In this document: piece after piece, positions 62,204 through 64,000 of the stretch
Numbering within the stretch: position 1 is the first letter of the stretch
Layout of the letters: every line of letters starts with the position of its first letter
NCBI GenBank assembly: GCA_013388745.1
Contig: JACAER010000029.1
Coordinates: 42,861-106,860 of the forward strand
Length of the DNA stretch: 64,000 nt
From: Chloroflexota bacterium
GTDB lineage: Bacteria > Chloroflexota > Anaerolineae > Aggregatilineales > Phototrophicaceae
Direction of reading: 5' to 3'
Translations under genes and position numbers: made by a program
Notes under the pieces: model-generated
Databases searched by the model: none
What the model was told of the DNA's origin: nothing
The model's input: the letters and a program-made list of their open reading frames with translations, nothing else

Positions 62204-62279
62204 GGAATACATGTGATCGTTGCGCCTATTTCGGCTAGCCAAGTGGAAACGTTCATCACCACGCGGAAATAAGGGATAC
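62172..62279 (+). repeat. 39-bp direct repeat of the rbsK 3' end
   Basis: Copies at 62172-62210 and 62241-62279 (offset 69 bases) differ at one base. Each contains the last codons of rbsK, the stop and the following AAGG. The 30 bases between them are unrelated to the repeat. Confidence 0.92.
62213..62272 (+). other. 19-codon frame created by the rbsK tail duplication
   Basis: GTG at 62213, with AAGGAATAC upstream from the first repeat copy, opens a 19-codon frame (MIVAPISASQ then VETFITTRK) that ends at 62272 with a second rbsK C-terminus. Its stop overlaps the ribosome site of rbsD. It may be translated as a short leader or be a by-product of the duplication. Confidence 0.35.
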
Positions 62280-62281
62280 TT

Positions 62282-62677
62282 ATGAAAAAGACGGGCTTAT
62301 TGAACCAACCATTATCTGCTGTAATTGCCGGTCTGGGGCATCTGGACACGTTGGTTATTGCCGATGCGGGACTGCCAATTCCGCCGGGGACAGAACGAAT
62401 TGATCTGGCAGTGACAGGCGGCATCCCTTCGTTTCTGGATGTACTACAAGCAGTGATGAGCGAGATGCAAGTGCAAAGCGCGGTGATCGCCGAAGAAATG
62501 ACCGAACGCAGCTCGGAGATGCGCACGGCGCTACTGGAAATACTCGGTACGATACCGATTGAAGTGGTATCACACACGCAGTTCAAAGAACGCACAACAC
62601 AGGCGCGCGCTGTGGTGCGCACAGGCGAATTCACCCCTTATGCCAACGTCATTTTAGTCGCTGGAGTAGTGTTCTAA
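62282..62677 (+). CDS. rbsD: D-ribose pyranase
   Basis: 131 residues, family-typical. Catalytic His in GHLDTLVIADAGLPIP (H20 with D28), and the C-terminal TGEFTPYANVILVAGVVF. It speeds interconversion of beta-pyranose and beta-furanose forms of ribose before RbsK. The start follows AAGGGATACTT. The stop overlaps the rbsC ATG (TAATG). Confidence 0.95.
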   Translation: MKKTGLLNQPLSAVIAGLGHLDTLVIADAGLPIPPGTERIDLAVTGGIPSFLDVLQAVMSEMQVQSAVIAEEMTERSSEMRTALLEILGTIPIEVVSHTQFKERTTQARAVVRTGEFTPYANVILVAGVVF

Positions 62678-63612
62678 TGACAGCCACTCGTGATTGGCGC
62701 GCCTTTGCTCAGCAGTATGGCCTGCTGTTCTCGTTTCTCGTGCTGTGCGTGGCACTGAGCCTGGTTTCTGACCGTTTTCTCAATCCCGACAACCTGCTCA
62801 ACATCCTGCGGCAGTCCACGATCAACGGCATTATCGCCGTCGGCATGATGATGGTGATTCTGACACGCGGTATTGATTTGTCGGTCGGGTCGATTCTGGC
62901 GCTTTCGACGATTATGGCAGCAGACATGCTGCAACAAGGATGGAACGCCTACGCAGCCGCCGGCTTTTGTCTGCTGGTGGGTGGGGTATTAGGGCTGCTG
63001 AACGGCTTTCTGGTCAGCCGATTCGCAATTCCGCCGTTTATCGCCACGCTGGGCATGATGACCTTCGCGCGTGGGCTGGCGCTGTCGTACAGCGAAGGCC
63101 AGCCGATCACCGGGCTGGCAGCGGATTTTCGGCAGTGGGGGACAGGATTTTTGGGGCCAATCCCGCTGCCGATTGTGGTGGCGGCGGTGATTTTTCTGCT
63201 GGGATATGTGCTGCTGAACCATACGCCGCTGGGACGCTATATCTTCGCGCTGGGGGACAATGAACGGGCGGCGTTTTTTACGGGACTGCCGACAAAAAAT
63301 ATTCTGTTGTTTGTGTACGTGCTGTCCGGCGCACTGGCAGCGCTGGCAGGCGTTATTTTGATCGGACGGCTTAATTCAGCGCAGCCAACGGCGGGATTGG
63401 GTTATGAGTTCGACGCGATCGCCGCTGTGGTGATCGGCGGCACTAGCTTCGACGGCGGCGAAGGCACAATTTTTGGCACACTGATTGGCGTACTGATTAT
63501 CGCGGTGCTGAGCAACGGGCTAAATCTGCTGGATGTCCCTTCGCCTTTTCAAGATGTCGCTAAAGGTGCGGTAATCGCGCTGGCGCTGCTGATTTACCGG
63601 GCACTACGTTAA
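62677..63612 (+). CDS. rbsC: Ribose ABC transporter permease
   Basis: 311 residues, about eight to ten membrane segments. GMMMVILTRGIDLSVGSILALS, GLLNGFLVSRFAIPPFIATLGMM and GGTSFDGGEGTIFGTL are the RbsC hallmarks. No rbsA is found between rbsD and rbsC, so the ATPase must lie beyond the window or elsewhere. The start overlaps the rbsD stop. Confidence 0.93.
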   Translation: MTATRDWRAFAQQYGLLFSFLVLCVALSLVSDRFLNPDNLLNILRQSTINGIIAVGMMMVILTRGIDLSVGSILALSTIMAADMLQQGWNAYAAAGFCLLVGGVLGLLNGFLVSRFAIPPFIATLGMMTFARGLALSYSEGQPITGLAADFRQWGTGFLGPIPLPIVVAAVIFLLGYVLLNHTPLGRYIFALGDNERAAFFTGLPTKNILLFVYVLSGALAALAGVILIGRLNSAQPTAGLGYEFDAIAAVVIGGTSFDGGEGTIFGTLIGVLIIAVLSNGLNLLDVPSPFQDVAKGAVIALALLIYRALR

Positions 63613-63689
63613 GGAGGTGATGCGGGCAAGAGGAGATCTGAGATCTAAGCAACACAATCAGATGTAAGTGAGTAACCAGAGGGAAAACA

Positions 63690-64000
63690 ATGAACCGTAA
63701 AGTACTATTCTTAGTGATTCTGGCGGCAATGCTGGTCGCCCCGCTGACGCTTGTGACCGCACAAGACAGCTATACACTGGGTCTGTCACTTTCGACGCTG
63801 AATAACCCGTTCTTTGTCACGCTGCGCGACGGCGCGCAGGCGGCAGCAGACGCAGCAGGCGCGCAGCTCGTGGTGGTCGATTCGCAGGATGACCCGGCGA
63901 CCGAAGCGGCCAATATGGAAGACCTGATCGCGCAAGGCGTGGATGCCATTCTCGTCAACCCGACCGATGGCGACGCGATTGTCCCTTCGATCGAAGCGGC
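63690..64000 (+). CDS. rbsB: Ribose-binding protein, partial (cut by window end)
   Basis: The first 103 codons are present. Residues 1-25 form a Sec signal ending VTAQ, then YTLGLSLSTLNNPFFVTLRDGAQAAA and GVDAILVNPTDGDAIVPSI match RbsB-type binding proteins. The start follows GAGGG. The gap to rbsC (63613-63689) holds no hairpin I recognise. It delivers ribose to the RbsC permease. Confidence 0.9.
   Translation, partial: MNRKVLFLVILAAMLVAPLTLVTAQDSYTLGLSLSTLNNPFFVTLRDGAQAAADAAGAQLVVVDSQDDPATEAANMEDLIAQGVDAILVNPTDGDAIVPSIEA

Overview
The window is a gene-dense, GC-rich (my impression is near 58-60 percent) bacterial chromosome segment. The gene complement suggests a heterotrophic Chloroflexota bacterium, probably of the class Anaerolineae. 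This is inferred from the combination of a Sec-exported clade II nitrous-oxide reductase cluster, many binding-protein sugar importers, Thr/Pro-rich surface lipoproteins and an actinobacterial-type xylose isomerase; no rRNA or other phylogenetic marker is present. I saw no phage, insertion sequence, integrase or CRISPR array.

Layout. (1) 27-6922, minus strand: one operon with a KDPG-type aldolase, an RbsABC-like sugar importer with a Tat-type binding protein, an IclR repressor, an RraA-like aldolase and an M24 peptidase homologue. It is driven by a near-consensus promoter (7101-7130) with a 19-bp palindromic operator just downstream. (2) 7339-15880, plus strand: two Crp/Fnr regulators followed by nosZ, a 4-TM protein, nosD, nosF, nosY, a YtkA-like lipoprotein and a membrane-tethered cytochrome c. 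CRP-like sites lie before the second regulator and before nosZ. (3) 16006-21348: tRNA-Glu(CUC), trpS, a polyprenyl diphosphate synthase, a propeller lipoprotein and a flavoprotein. (4) 21495-33567, plus strand: xylAB, a ROK regulator, then a sugar-import and oxidation operon whose two MalK-type ATPases carry complementary degenerate motifs. (5) 33755-41813: a coiled-coil unknown, a beta-helix/SH3 surface protein, a Dus enzyme, an ECF sigma factor with a small partner, an L,D-transpeptidase and an amine oxidase. (6) 51404 down to 41864, minus strand: a tight six-gene operon encoding a 42-residue membrane peptide, a NorC-like di-cytochrome c, a NorB-like subunit lacking catalytic histidines, a di-heme peroxidase fused to a NosD-like beta-helix, a zinc-ribbon/FHA/ABC transporter and a subtilase lipoprotein. 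(7) 51556-60203: a MacB/LolD-type ABC system, a phytoene-desaturase-like flavoprotein, formate-THF ligase and a polysaccharide flippase. (8) 60200-64000: an autoregulated ribose operon (lacI-type regulator, rbsK, rbsD, rbsC, rbsB cut by the window edge), with a duplicated rbsK 3' end.

Most genes serve uptake and catabolism of pentoses and sugar acids, or electron transfer to nitrogen oxides or peroxide. The least familiar part is the operon at 41864-51404, which combines remnants or variants of NO-reductase, peroxidase and NosD-like modules with an ABC-2 transporter and a protease. I could not assign it to a described system. Start codons were chosen by Shine-Dalgarno position and family length and often differ from the longest open frame.
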